Source: an uncultured Collinsella sp. | GTDB lineage: Bacteria; Actinomycetota; Coriobacteriia; Coriobacteriales; Coriobacteriaceae | DNA length: 21,583 bases | NCBI GenBank assembly: GCA_900549245.1 | Contig: URNQ01000012.1 | Coordinates: forward strand, 1 to 21,583 | Direction: 5' to 3' | Part shown: piece by piece, positions 1 through 7,796 of the stretch | Numbering within the stretch: the stretch's first letter is position 1 | How the letters are laid out: each line of letters opens with the position of its first letter | Made by a program: the position numbers and the translations under genes | Notes under the pieces: generated by a model | What the model saw: only the letters and a program-made list of their open reading frames with translations | Told to the model about the DNA's origin: nothing | The model's database searches: none

Positions 1-83
1 GGTCGGTTGCCGTTTGGGGGCCGATTGGCAACGCTCGCTGATTATAGTCTTGACCTGCGCTAGAATAGTGGCATCTGAATGTC

Positions 84-107
84 CGGGCGCATGGAGGCGT
101 GCGCCCG
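84..107 (+). promoter_or_regulatory. Leader hairpin before pgi
   Basis: An 8-bp stem (CGGGCGCA at 84-91 with TGCGCCCG at 100-107) has a loop that contains GGAGG. It sits just upstream of the real ribosome binding site GAGGAGG (114-120) of pgi. A TAGAAT hexamer at 61-66 could be a -10 element, but no convincing -35 lies at the right spacing, so the promoter is uncertain. The hairpin might affect translation or mRNA stability; this is inference only. Confidence 0.3.
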
Positions 108-125
108 TATGCTGAGGAGGACTCT

Positions 126-1820
126 ATGGCAACTGTTGCCGCACCTATCGATGCTACGTCGACTGCCGCTTGGAAGGCGCTCGAGGCCCATCAGGAGAAG
201 CTCGAGGCCGAGGGTATCGACCTCAAGGCCTGGTTCGCCGCCGATGCCGAGCGCGTGAACAAGCTGAGCTTTGACGCCGGCGACCTGCACTTCGACCTGT
301 CCAAGAACCTGGTGACTGATGAGACCGTCAAGCTGCTGTGCGATCTTGCCCGCGAGGTGAAGCTCGAGGAGCGCCGCGACGCCATGTTCTCCGGCGAGCA
401 CATCAACACCACCGAGGACCGCGCCGTCCTGCACACCGCGCTGCGCCGCCCGGCAAGCGAGAAGGGCCAGCTCATCGTCGACGGCCAGGACGTCGTCGCC
501 GACGTGCACGAGGTTCTCGACCGCATGTATGCCTTCGCCGAGCGCGTGCGCTCCGGTGAGTGGAAGGGTGTTACCGGCAAAAAGATCGAGCACCTGGTGT
601 CCATCGGCATCGGCGGCTCCGATCTGGGCCCTGTCATGGCTTACGAGGCCCTGCGTCCCTATGCCGACGCCGGTATCGATTGCCGCTATATCTCCAACAT
701 CGATCCCAACGACCAGGCCGAGAAGCTCAAGGGTCTGGATCCCGAGACCACGCTCGTGATCATCGTCTCCAAGACCTTCACCACGCTCGAGACCCTCACC
801 AACGCCCGCGAGGTCAAGACCTGGATGCTCGAGCAGCTCAAGGCTCAGGGCGCCATCGATGGCTCCGATGAGCAGAACGCCGAGGCCGTGGCAAAGCACT
901 TCGTCGCCGTTTCCACCGCGCTCGAAAAGGTCGAGGCCTTCGGTATCGACCCCGCCAACGCCTTCGGTTTTTGGAACTGGGTCGGCGGCCGCTATTCCGT
1001 CGACTCCGCCGTGGGTCTGTCGCTGATCGTCGTGCTCGGCCCCGAGCGCTTCCAGCAGTTCCTCGAGGGCTTCCACGCCATCGACGAGTACTTCTGCAAC
1101 ACCCCGCTCGAGAACAACGCCGTCGCGCTGATGGGCCTGCTCAACGTCTGGTACGTCAACTTCTTCGGTTCCAAGAGCCACGCCGTGCTGCCGTACTGCC
1201 AGTATCTGCACCGCTTCCCGGCCTACCTGCAACAGCTCACCATGGAGTCCAACGGCAAGCACGTCCGCTGGGACGGCGGCGCTGTGACCTCCGATACCGG
1301 TGAGATCTTCTGGGGCGAGCCCGGTACCAACGGTCAGCACGCCTTCTACCAGCTGCTGCACCAGGGCACCGTGGTGGTCCCGGCCGACTTTATCGCTTTC
1401 GCCAACACTGCCAACCCCGCAACCGACAGCGGTCAGGACGTGCACGAGCTGTTCCTGGGCAACTTCCTGGCCCAGACCAAGGCGCTCGCCTTTGGTAAGA
1501 CGGCCGATGAGGTGCGCGCCGAGGGCACGCCCGAGCAGATCGTCCCGGCCCGCTGCTTTGAGGGCAACCGTCCGACGACCTCGATCTTCGGTGACACGCT
1601 GACCCCGTTTGCGCTCGGCGAGCTCATCGCCCTGTACGAGCACATCACGTTTGTCGAGGGCACGGTCTGGGGCATCGACTCCTACGACCAGTGGGGCGTT
1701 GAGCTGGGCAAGCAGCTTGCCAAGCAGATCACCCCGGCCTTCCACGACGATGCCGCCAAGGCTGAGCAGGACGCTTCGACCCAGGCGCTCATCGAGTTCT
1801 ACCGCGCTCACCGCAAGTAG
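126..1820 (+). CDS. pgi: Glucose-6-phosphate isomerase
   Basis: This cytosolic enzyme interconverts glucose 6-phosphate and fructose 6-phosphate in glycolysis and gluconeogenesis. The 564-residue product is of normal length for the long bacterial form. It carries the SIS-type phosphate-binding segment SIGIGGSDLGP (about residues 158-170), family signature 1 NWVGGRYSVDSAVG (about 284-297), the catalytic glutamate in TMESNGK (about 372), the catalytic histidine in GTNGQHAFYQLLHQG (about 400) and signature 2 SYDQWGVELGK with its lysine (about 519-529). The ATG at 126 is chosen because GAGGAGG lies 5 nt upstream; an in-frame GTG at 99 lacks such a site. It is followed by a strong terminator, so it is probably monocistronic. 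It would also consume the glucose 6-phosphate predicted to be made by the FrlB-like enzyme at 8711. Confidence 0.97.
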   Translation: MATVAAPIDATSTAAWKALEAHQEKLEAEGIDLKAWFAADAERVNKLSFDAGDLHFDLSKNLVTDETVKLLCDLAREVKLEERRDAMFSGEHINTTEDRAVLHTALRRPASEKGQLIVDGQDVVADVHEVLDRMYAFAERVRSGEWKGVTGKKIEHLVSIGIGGSDLGPVMAYEALRPYADAGIDCRYISNIDPNDQAEKLKGLDPETTLVIIVSKTFTTLETLTNAREVKTWMLEQLKAQGAIDGSDEQNAEAVAKHFVAVSTALEKVEAFGIDPANAFGFWNWVGGRYSVDSAVGLSLIVVLGPERFQQFLEGFHAIDEYFCNTPLENNAVALMGLLNVWYVNFFGSKSHAVLPYCQYLHRFPAYLQQLTMESNGKHVRWDGGAVTSDTGEIFWGEPGTNGQHAFYQLLHQGTVVVPADFIAFANTANPATDSGQDVHELFLGNFLAQTKALAFGKTADEVRAEGTPEQIVPARCFEGNRPTTSIFGDTLTPFALGELIALYEHITFVEGTVWGIDSYDQWGVELGKQLAKQITPAFHDDAAKAEQDASTQALIEFYRAHRK

Positions 1821-1853
1821 TCGCTGCTGTTAACGCATCGCGCCTTTTAGTCA

Positions 1854-1887
1854 GGGGCCCGTATCCTATCGGATGCGGGCCCCTTTG
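1854..1887 (+). terminator. Intrinsic terminator of pgi
   Basis: A 13-bp stem GGGGCCCGTATCC / GGATGCGGGCCCC (one G-U pair) has a TATC loop and is followed by TTT. It starts 33 nt after the pgi stop codon. Confidence 0.85.
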
Positions 1888-2059
1888 CTATTTGGATAGG
1901 ATGGAATGTATCGGGAGGCGCCTCGACGGGCATCGCAATCGTCGAAGGCGCGCCGTTCATGTTTGGGACAATATGACATTTTTCCCGTTGCAAACAGCGC
2001 CGCCGTGGGTGTTCTGTATGATGGTTCAGACAAGGTTGTTCAATGACAGGGAGGCATAT

Positions 2060-2902
2060 ATGGCAATCAAAGCCATCGCAATGGATATCGACGGTACGCT
2101 CACCAACGACCAAAAGGTCATCAGCCCGCGTACGCGCGAGAAGCTGCTCGCGACGCAGGAGTCGGGCATTAAGCTCATCTTGGCTTCGGGCCGTCCCGCA
2201 TGGGGGTTGCACGCCTTGGCGCAGGAGCTCGACCTTCAAAACCATGACGGTCTGCTAGTTGCCTTTAATGGCGCGCATGTGGTCGACGCTCAGACCGATG
2301 AGGTCCTTTTTGACCAGGCCATGCCGGCTGACGAGCTGCACCGTCTGATTGATCATCTGCGCAATTTCGACGTGATCCCTATGATTTCGCTCGGTCGCGA
2401 TTTGCACGTCGAGGACTCGTACCATTGCATGATCACGCTGCCTGACGGCTCGCAGAAAAACATCGTCAAATACGAGCGCGATGCCTGCGACCTTAAGATC
2501 CGCGAGGTCGAGAGCTTGCATGAGGTCGTGGACACTTATCCCGTAGACAAGCTGCTGACGGCAGGCAACCCGGCCTACCTGCAGGCGCATTACGAGGAGA
2601 TGTATGCGCCCTTTACCCAGACGCTTTCGGGCATGTTTACGGCCGACTGGTACTTTGAGTACACGGCGTCCGGTATCGACAAAGCCCGTGCGCTCGAGGG
2701 TGCCCTGCCCAAGCTCGGTATCGATGCCAGCGAGGTCGTCTCGTTTGGCGACGGCCAGAACGACAAGTCCATGATTGAGTGGGCCGGCACCGGTGTTGCC
2801 ATGGGCAACGCCGTCGATGAGGTTAAGGCAGTTGCCCAGATGGTAACCGCCAATAACAACGAAGACGGTATTGCAGTGGCGCTGGATAAGCTGCTGGGTT
2901 AG
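2060..2902 (+). CDS. Cof-type HAD-superfamily phosphatase
   Basis: A 280-residue haloacid-dehalogenase-fold hydrolase of the Cof/YidA type, the usual length for this subfamily. Such enzymes dephosphorylate small phosphorylated metabolites, typically sugar phosphates, with Mg2+ in the cytosol. Motif I is DIDGTLT, with nucleophile Asp9 and acid/base Asp11. Motif II is SGRP at about residue 43, the motif III lysine is in GIDKARAL at about 207, and motif IV is GDGQND at about 231-236. The large C2-type cap lies between motifs II and III. The ATG at 2060 is preceded by GGGAGG with a 5-nt gap; the frame is open further upstream but has no ribosome site there. It has its own 170-nt upstream region after the pgi terminator. 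The exact substrate cannot be told from sequence. Confidence 0.9.
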   Translation: MAIKAIAMDIDGTLTNDQKVISPRTREKLLATQESGIKLILASGRPAWGLHALAQELDLQNHDGLLVAFNGAHVVDAQTDEVLFDQAMPADELHRLIDHLRNFDVIPMISLGRDLHVEDSYHCMITLPDGSQKNIVKYERDACDLKIREVESLHEVVDTYPVDKLLTAGNPAYLQAHYEEMYAPFTQTLSGMFTADWYFEYTASGIDKARALEGALPKLGIDASEVVSFGDGQNDKSMIEWAGTGVAMGNAVDEVKAVAQMVTANNNEDGIAVALDKLLG

Positions 2903-2925
2903 AATCGCCGATTAATGCATGGTTT

Positions 2926-2951
2926 GGGCGCCTGCTTGCGGGCGCCCTTTT
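2926..2951 (+). terminator. Intrinsic terminator between the two HAD genes
   Basis: A 9-bp stem GGGCGCCTG / CGGGCGCCC (one G-U pair) with loop CTTG is followed by TTTT. It ends only about 5 nt before the ribosome binding site of the next gene, so that gene is made either by read-through or from a promoter I cannot identify. Confidence 0.75.
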
Positions 2952-2966
2952 GTTAGGGAGGGTGCC

Positions 2967-3626
2967 GTGTCCGCATTTCCGTTCGACGCCGTTATCTTTG
3001 ACATGGACGGTGTCATTGTCGATACCGAGTATTACTACCTGGGCGAGACTGCCGCGTTTGCCAAGGAGCTTGGGCTTAACCTGACTCAAGAGGAGTTGAA
3101 TGGGCAAGTCGGTACCTCGCATCAGTTCTTCCTGCATATGCTGGTCGATTGGTTTGAGCGCGCCGGTAAGGGGCATTTCACTGGCGAGGAAGCGTTGGCC
3201 CGTTGGGACGAGTGGGCGCATAAGCGTCCGCGCGACTATCAGGCTTTGATTAACCCAGGCGCCGTGGATACGATTCGAGAGCTGCCACGCCGTGGCGTTC
3301 GCGTGGCGCTTGCCAGCTCGTCTCCCATGGATAGCATCGAGGAAGTGCTCAACGCGTGCGGGCTGTCGGATGCCTTTGAGTATGTGGTGAGCGGCGAGCA
3401 GTTTAAGGAGAGTAAGCCCGAGCCCGACATCTACCTGCATGCGCTGGACCTGCTGGGGCTGCCCGCGAATCGCTGCTGCTGCGTTGAGGATTCGGTGCCT
3501 GGCATCACTGCCGGCAAGCGAGCCGGCCTGACGGTCGTTGCCAAGCGCGAGGAACGCTTTGGCTTTAGCCAGGATGCCGCGGACAAGATTATCGACCAGC
3601 TGCCCGAGCTGCTTGAGCTTTCTTAG
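2967..3626 (+). CDS. HAD-superfamily phosphatase, beta-phosphoglucomutase-like
   Basis: A 219-residue HAD hydrolase of the subfamily that includes beta-phosphoglucomutase, phosphoglycolate phosphatase and 2-deoxyglucose-6-phosphatase. Motif I FDMDGVIVDTE holds nucleophile Asp12 and Asp14. Motif II is ASSSP at about residue 115, the motif III lysine is in KESKPEPDIY at about 149, and motif IV is VEDSVPGI at about 172-179, with a helical C1 cap after motif I. I use the GTG at 2967 because AGGGAGGG lies 4 nt upstream. An in-frame ATG at 2919 lies before the terminator hairpin and would translate through it, so it is unlikely. DGVIVDTE and VEDSxxGI fit a sugar-phosphate phosphatase or mutase, but the substrate is unknown. 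Confidence 0.88.
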   Translation: MSAFPFDAVIFDMDGVIVDTEYYYLGETAAFAKELGLNLTQEELNGQVGTSHQFFLHMLVDWFERAGKGHFTGEEALARWDEWAHKRPRDYQALINPGAVDTIRELPRRGVRVALASSSPMDSIEEVLNACGLSDAFEYVVSGEQFKESKPEPDIYLHALDLLGLPANRCCCVEDSVPGITAGKRAGLTVVAKREERFGFSQDAADKIIDQLPELLELS

Positions 3627-3627
3627 G

Positions 3628-3649
3628 AGCGCGGTAGTTGCGCGTTTTT
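3628..3649 (+). terminator. Weak terminator-like hairpin
   Basis: A 6-bp stem AGCGCG / CGCGTT with a 7-nt loop runs into a T tract right after the second HAD gene. It is short; the stronger hairpin at 3711-3749 is probably the main stop for this transcript. Confidence 0.35.
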
Positions 3650-3710
3650 CGGGTCTGATGAGTAAATAGCCAACATTTTGGTGCGACACCTAGCATACTT
3701 TAAGCTAATG

Positions 3711-3749
3711 CGGGCTTAAGGGCTTGTTGAATGCCTTTAGGCCCGTTTT
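3711..3749 (+). terminator. Terminator-like hairpin overlapping the GntR gene promoter
   Basis: A 13-bp stem CGGGCTTAAGGGC / GCCTTTAGGCCCG (two G-U pairs) has a 9-nt loop and is followed by TTTT. The G-U pairs favour an RNA role, ending transcription from the HAD genes. The DNA inverted repeat also covers the putative -35 of the regulator gene at 3777, so an operator role cannot be excluded. Confidence 0.6.
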
Positions 3750-3754
3750 AGAAT
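3727..3754 (+). promoter_or_regulatory. Putative promoter of the GntR regulator gene
   Basis: TTGAAT (3727-3732) and TAGAAT (3749-3754) are separated by 16 bp. The -35 lies in the loop of the hairpin at 3711-3745. The predicted start is about 15 nt before the ribosome binding site. Confidence 0.5.
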
Positions 3755-3776
3755 TAATTGTGCTGGGAGAGGGTAT

Positions 3777-4520
3777 ATGCCACCGACTGAAGGGCCGACT
3801 GACGGTAAAGCAGCGATACCGCTGTACCAACAGGTCATTGATATCATTAAAAACGAAATCAACTCCGGCGCCTACAAGGCAGGCGCGCGGATACCCAACG
3901 AATTCGAATTGGCTGAGAGCTATAAAGTTGGCCGCGTTACCGTGCGACGCGCTATTGAGGAGCTCGTCCAGCAGGGCTATCTAACGAAGCGACAGGGGAA
4001 AGGCACGTTTGTCAATGCCCCCAAGCTCAAGCGCAAGATTCGCCAGAAGGATGACGTTCAGAGTTTTTCGGACGCATGCCGCGTTAACGGAATGGAACCG
4101 GGGGCGTGTGTCATTTCGAGAAAGATACTGCCGGCGGATTCCACCGAAGCACAGTTCTTTGGTGTTCCCGTTGGAACTGACTTGATTTGCGTTGAGCGCG
4201 TGCGCACTGCCGATGGCGTCCCTGTCATGCTTGAGAACAACATATATGTTTACGAGGACAACGCCTATCTATCAACGGCACCTCTATCTAACCAATCCAT
4301 TTTTGAGTTCGTGCGCAACCGGACGGGCCGCACGCCCGCGTTTACCGACCCGTGCACGCTCGAGATCGCGTGCGCGTCGCCCGAGGTCGCTCGACTGTTG
4401 GCAGTTCCCGTTGGCGAACCCTTGTTTTATATGGAAGCCTTCTTTTTCGATGGGCAGCGGCGGCCGTTTATCATCGGTCGTCAGCGAATCGTTGGGTCTC
4501 GCTACGTTTTTGACATCTAG
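3777..4520 (+). CDS. GntR-family (HutC/UTRA) transcriptional regulator
   Basis: A 247-residue DNA-binding regulator. The N-terminal winged helix (about residues 12-85) contains IPLYQQVIDIIKNEI, the recognition region KVGRVTVRRAIEELVQQGYL and the wing KRQGKGTFV. The rest (about 100-245) fits a UTRA ligand-binding domain, which in this subfamily usually senses a sugar phosphate or related metabolite. The ATG at 3777 follows GGGAGAGGG. The gene lies directly upstream of, and in the same direction as, the transporter and frl-like genes, so it is probably their local regulator, as FrlR is for the E. coli frl operon. Its likely operator is the direct repeat at 4660-4678. Its base composition is slightly more AT-rich than the HAD genes before it. 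Confidence 0.92.
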   Translation: MPPTEGPTDGKAAIPLYQQVIDIIKNEINSGAYKAGARIPNEFELAESYKVGRVTVRRAIEELVQQGYLTKRQGKGTFVNAPKLKRKIRQKDDVQSFSDACRVNGMEPGACVISRKILPADSTEAQFFGVPVGTDLICVERVRTADGVPVMLENNIYVYEDNAYLSTAPLSNQSIFEFVRNRTGRTPAFTDPCTLEIACASPEVARLLAVPVGEPLFYMEAFFFDGQRRPFIIGRQRIVGSRYVFDI

Positions 4521-4530
4521 GACATTGCGA

Positions 4531-4573
4531 ATGGAAACGCCCGGTGGATCATCTCACCGGGCGTTTCCATACC
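4531..4573 (+). terminator. Terminator after the GntR gene
   Basis: A perfect 16-bp stem, ATGGAAACGCCCGGTG at 4531-4546 and its complement at 4555-4570, begins 10 nt after the stop codon. The T tract is only the TTT inside the right arm, so it may work weakly or in both directions. Confidence 0.7.
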
Positions 4574-4630
4574 GTTCACGGCACAAACGCAACCGTTCAA
4601 CCGCGTTGCGGCAATCAGTTTGAAATTATC

Positions 4631-4659
4631 TTGATGAAGGAAAAAGCTGCTGGTAATCT
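4631..4659 (+). promoter_or_regulatory. Promoter of the frl-like operon
   Basis: TTGATG (4631-4636), an exact 17-bp spacer and TAATCT (4654-4659) with the extended -10 dinucleotide TG at 4651-4652 make a good sigma-70-type promoter. The predicted start is near 4666, about 70 nt before the transporter start codon. Confidence 0.7.
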
Positions 4660-4678
4660 ATAGAACGTCATAGAACGT
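4660..4678 (+). promoter_or_regulatory. Tandem operator-like repeat at the operon start site
   Basis: ATAGAACGT occurs at 4660-4668 and again at 4670-4678, a 10-bp period, so both copies face the same side of the helix. They cover the predicted transcription start. A regulator bound here would block the promoter; the adjacent GntR protein is the obvious candidate. GntR-family sites are usually palindromic, so the direct-repeat form is unusual. Confidence 0.55.
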
Positions 4679-4738
4679 TTGCCTTGTGTAAGCGTTGAAG
4701 CGAGATGTGATGCATTCTCGAGTTCTTTGGAGGTATCT

Positions 4739-6202
4739 ATGTCAGATACGAAGGCGAAGAAGACAAACAGACGTTTTAAGTTCAAATTACCGCATGTCTA
4801 TACGATCATGTTCTTGCTGATCGTTGTCTTTGCGGTCCTGACTTGGATCGTTCCCTCTGGTCAGTATCAGCGCAAGACGATTTCGACAGCGGCGGGTGAG
4901 CGTGAAGTCGCCGTTGCTGGAACCTATGAACAGGTCGATAAGAACTACACCGATTCCGAGACCGGCGAGACCATCAATCTGGGCCAGGATATCTTTGCGG
5001 TCCTGCAAGCGCCTACTAAGGGCATCCAGGAGGCTGCCGACGTCGTTGCGTTCGTCTTATTGATTGGCGGATCGTTCGCAATCATCACCAAGACCAACGC
5101 TTTGAATGCCGGCATGAGCCGTGTGATTAAAAAACTCAAGAACAAGGACATCCTCATCATTCCCATCACGATGACGTTGCTGTCCATTTGCGGCACTACG
5201 TTTGGTATGTCTGAGGAAGCCCTGCCGTTCTATGCCATCTTCATTCCCATCATGATGGGTATCGGTTATGACTCGATGACGGCATTCATCATCTGCTTCC
5301 TTGGTCCTAACCTGGGATATTGTGCCTCGACCATCGATCCGTTTAACGTCTTGATCGCACAGGGCATTATCGGCATCGAGGGCAATCCTCAGCTGTGGCT
5401 GCGCGCCATTTCTTGGGTCATCTTTACCGCCGTCGGTATCGCATGGGCCATGCGCTATGCCATGCGCGTCAAGAAAAACCCCGAGTCGTCCATTACGTAC
5501 GAGGACGACAAGCTCAAGCGTATCGAGTTTTCCGTGACCGATGCTTCCATCGAGGAAGAGTTCACTACCCGTCAGAAGCTCGTGCTTATCGATTTTGCCT
5601 GCGGTATGGGCATTATCGTCTGGGGTCTTGTTACCCAGGGTTGGTACATGAATGAGATTTCCGCCGTGTTCCTTGGCATGGGCTTGCTTGCCGGTATCCT
5701 GGGCGGTCTTGACCAGCAGACGATTGCTGAGGAGTTCGTTAAAGGTCTCGCCGACTTTGCGTACGCCGCTATCGTTATCGGTATCGCTCGCGGTATTCTG
5801 GTCATCGCCGAGGGCGGCATGATCATCGACACCATCCTCCAGGCGCTCGCTACTGCGCTCGCCGGTGCACCCGCCGCCGTCTACACCACGTTTATGTATA
5901 TCGTCCTTGGCCTGCTCTCTTTGCTGGTTCCCTCGAGTTCTGGCCTGGCGGCGCTCACCATGCCTGTTATGGGCCCCCTGACCGAGCTTATGGGCCTCAA
6001 TCCCGAGGCAGCCGTTACCGCGCTCCAGTTTGCTAATCAGACCATCAACACCATCAGTCCCGTGGCGGGCATGACGGTCGCTGGCCTTGCCGTGGCAAAG
6101 ATCTCGTTTGGCCAATGGTGGAAGACCATTTGGAAGTTCTTCATTTTCATGGTCGTCTTTGGCCTGATCGTAACGGCAATCTCTGGCATGCTTCCGATGT
6201 AG
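4739..6202 (+). CDS. YfcC-family membrane transporter
   Basis: A 487-residue integral membrane protein of the YfcC family (COG1288, ion-transporter superfamily, related to DcuC-type carriers). A short basic N-terminus (KAKKTNRRFKFK) leads into the first membrane segment, YTIMFLLIVVFAVLTWIV, at about residues 21-38. Many hydrophobic segments follow. A conserved pattern VPSSSGLAALTMPVMGPL (about 398-415) and a late segment with NQTINTISPVAGM (about 439-451) resemble the re-entrant substrate-binding hairpins of this superfamily. The ATG at 4739 follows GGAGG at a 5-nt gap. It is the first gene of the operon, ends one base before the next possible start, and probably imports the pathway substrate. 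Family members are linked to amino acids or dicarboxylates, but the substrate here is unknown. Confidence 0.88.
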   Translation: MSDTKAKKTNRRFKFKLPHVYTIMFLLIVVFAVLTWIVPSGQYQRKTISTAAGEREVAVAGTYEQVDKNYTDSETGETINLGQDIFAVLQAPTKGIQEAADVVAFVLLIGGSFAIITKTNALNAGMSRVIKKLKNKDILIIPITMTLLSICGTTFGMSEEALPFYAIFIPIMMGIGYDSMTAFIICFLGPNLGYCASTIDPFNVLIAQGIIGIEGNPQLWLRAISWVIFTAVGIAWAMRYAMRVKKNPESSITYEDDKLKRIEFSVTDASIEEEFTTRQKLVLIDFACGMGIIVWGLVTQGWYMNEISAVFLGMGLLAGILGGLDQQTIAEEFVKGLADFAYAAIVIGIARGILVIAEGGMIIDTILQALATALAGAPAAVYTTFMYIVLGLLSLLVPSSSGLAALTMPVMGPLTELMGLNPEAAVTALQFANQTINTISPVAGMTVAGLAVAKISFGQWWKTIWKFFIFMVVFGLIVTAISGMLPM

Positions 6203-6211
6203 GTGGTTGTG

Positions 6212-7795
6212 ATGTCTGATCGTTTGACGGTCCTGACGTCTAAGAGCGTCTTTACCGGTACGGGGGACCTGCCGTTTGAAGGTTTCGTAGCGGTCCGTGG
6301 CAATCGAATTGAGGCTGTTGGCACCAAGTGTGAGGTAGCTTCGTATTTGACCCAAGCGGACGAGGTAGTTGACCTGGGCGACCGCACCGTCATGCCTGGC
6401 CTGATCGATGTGCATACCTTCTATACGGGCTGGGCGCTGCGGACGTTGGGGTCTGATCTATCCGGCGTCGCCGATGCCAAAGAGGCCGTGTCGCTCTTGC
6501 GTGCATGGAAAGATGATCATCCGGATTGCGCGGCGGCTTTTGGCCACAACATGCCCGAAACGTTGGCATCGGATGCCGAGAACGCAAATACGCCAGCTGT
6601 GTTTGACGATTGTTTTGGCGATATCCCTGTCGTCTGCTTTACACCGGGTGCGGAGACCTGCGTTCTCAATGCTGCCGCCAGTGCGCGATACGGCTTTACA
6701 CCCCAGGCGTGCTATGCCGAGAAGATCTGGCGCATGATGAGCGATTTCCTCGCGCTACCCGAGGTGCGCGCCGGGTATTCGGACTACATGAGCATGCTTA
6801 ACGAGCGCGGCGTTACCGCCATCAAGGAGATGGCGTTTGATGACTACTACGGCTTTGCCGACGAAATGGCTCGCCGTGAGGAATCTGGTGAGCTGACGGT
6901 TCGTGTCTCTATGATGTCGCAGCCGGTGGGTGCCGGTGCAAATCTGGCATATGCCCGCGAGGCGCGAGAGCGCTTCCGGGGACCGTTCGTTCGTTTTTCT
7001 GGCTTCAACCGTATGACCGATCGCGGCGTATGGGCGGGGCTTGCCGAGATGATAGACCCCTATGAGGACACGGCCGATGCGGGAGCTGCCGGCAAGACGG
7101 TTGTCGAAGAGCCCGAGTGGGATCTGATTGAGAACGAGCTGCGTGCAATTGATGCTGACGGCTTCCGATATTCCTTGCATTGCCAGGGCGATGGCGCCGT
7201 TCGCCGCACCGTGGCGCTCTATGCCTCGCTGCCTCGAGACGAGCATGGACGGATGCTTCGCCGCCATGCGATTACCGATCTCGAGAACTCTGACCCGACC
7301 GATCTTGTCGAGTTTGGCAAGTTAGGTGGAATTTGCGAGGTCTATCCGCAGATTTTGACGCTGGACAGGCGCGAGGACTGCCTGTCGATGATGCGTCGAC
7401 AAATTGGCGAGACGCGACTTTTGCATAGCTGGAATCGCCGCAGCATGGAAGATTCCGGATGCACAGTGTGCTGTGGCACGGATTTACCGCTGTTGATTCC
7501 GAGCTTGGGCGAGTCAATCTACAGTGCGTGCGGCGGATACTTCGACGACGGACTGCCCGTGAATGAGGTCAACGCGCTGACGCTTGTCGAGCTCTTGCGC
7601 GCTTGGACTGCCGGGGGCGCGTACGACCTGATGCGCGAAGACGAGCTGGGTACGCTCGAGGTCGGCAAGCTTGCCGATATTTGCGTGCTCGATCGGGATG
7701 TGTTTGACCTCGATTATCGCGACGCACGCGATCTTGCGGTTGATATGACGATGTCGGACGGACAAATCGTGTTCGATCGAAATAAGGAGGCATAA
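6212..7795 (+). CDS. YtcJ-like amidohydrolase-superfamily protein
   Basis: A 527-residue protein of the Amidohydro_3/YtcJ type: a small beta domain at both ends around a TIM barrel. It begins with SKSVFTGTGDLPFEGFVAVRGNRIEAVG and ends with GTLEVGKLADICVLDRDVF. Later metal-site positions are recognisable: His323 in SLHCQGDG, His352 in RRHAITDLEN and Asp424 in CGTDLP. The first motif, normally DxHxH, reads Asp66-Val-His68-Thr-Phe70, so the second histidine is replaced by Phe. It may bind one metal or differ in chemistry. The ATG at 6212 is chosen because AGGTGG lies 5 nt upstream; GTG codons at 6203 and 6209 are alternatives. It might cleave an amide or imine bond in the imported compound or its product, but that is inference from context. 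Confidence 0.82.
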   Translation: MSDRLTVLTSKSVFTGTGDLPFEGFVAVRGNRIEAVGTKCEVASYLTQADEVVDLGDRTVMPGLIDVHTFYTGWALRTLGSDLSGVADAKEAVSLLRAWKDDHPDCAAAFGHNMPETLASDAENANTPAVFDDCFGDIPVVCFTPGAETCVLNAAASARYGFTPQACYAEKIWRMMSDFLALPEVRAGYSDYMSMLNERGVTAIKEMAFDDYYGFADEMARREESGELTVRVSMMSQPVGAGANLAYAREARERFRGPFVRFSGFNRMTDRGVWAGLAEMIDPYEDTADAGAAGKTVVEEPEWDLIENELRAIDADGFRYSLHCQGDGAVRRTVALYASLPRDEHGRMLRRHAITDLENSDPTDLVEFGKLGGICEVYPQILTLDRREDCLSMMRRQIGETRLLHSWNRRSMEDSGCTVCCGTDLPLLIPSLGESIYSACGGYFDDGLPVNEVNALTLVELLRAWTAGGAYDLMREDELGTLEVGKLADICVLDRDVFDLDYRDARDLAVDMTMSDGQIVFDRNKEA

Positions 7796-7796
7796 G

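Noticed and set aside
60..1811. 583-codon open frame antisense to pgi
   Set aside because: It mirrors pgi codon by codon; long antisense frames are common opposite GC-rich genes with biased third positions. The product is low complexity (repeated G/V/L/E) and matches no family.
1918..1945. Imperfect hairpin in the pgi to HAD intergenic region (GCGCCTCGACG with CGTCGA-A-GGCGC)
   Set aside because: It has a bulge and an 11-nt loop, no T tract and no link to a promoter; too weak to call a regulatory element.
5057..6415. 452-codon open frame antisense to the YfcC-type transporter gene
   Set aside because: Composition is odd (very rich in H, D, G, N, R), there are no family motifs, and the opposite strand has a clear membrane protein with promoter and ribosome site.
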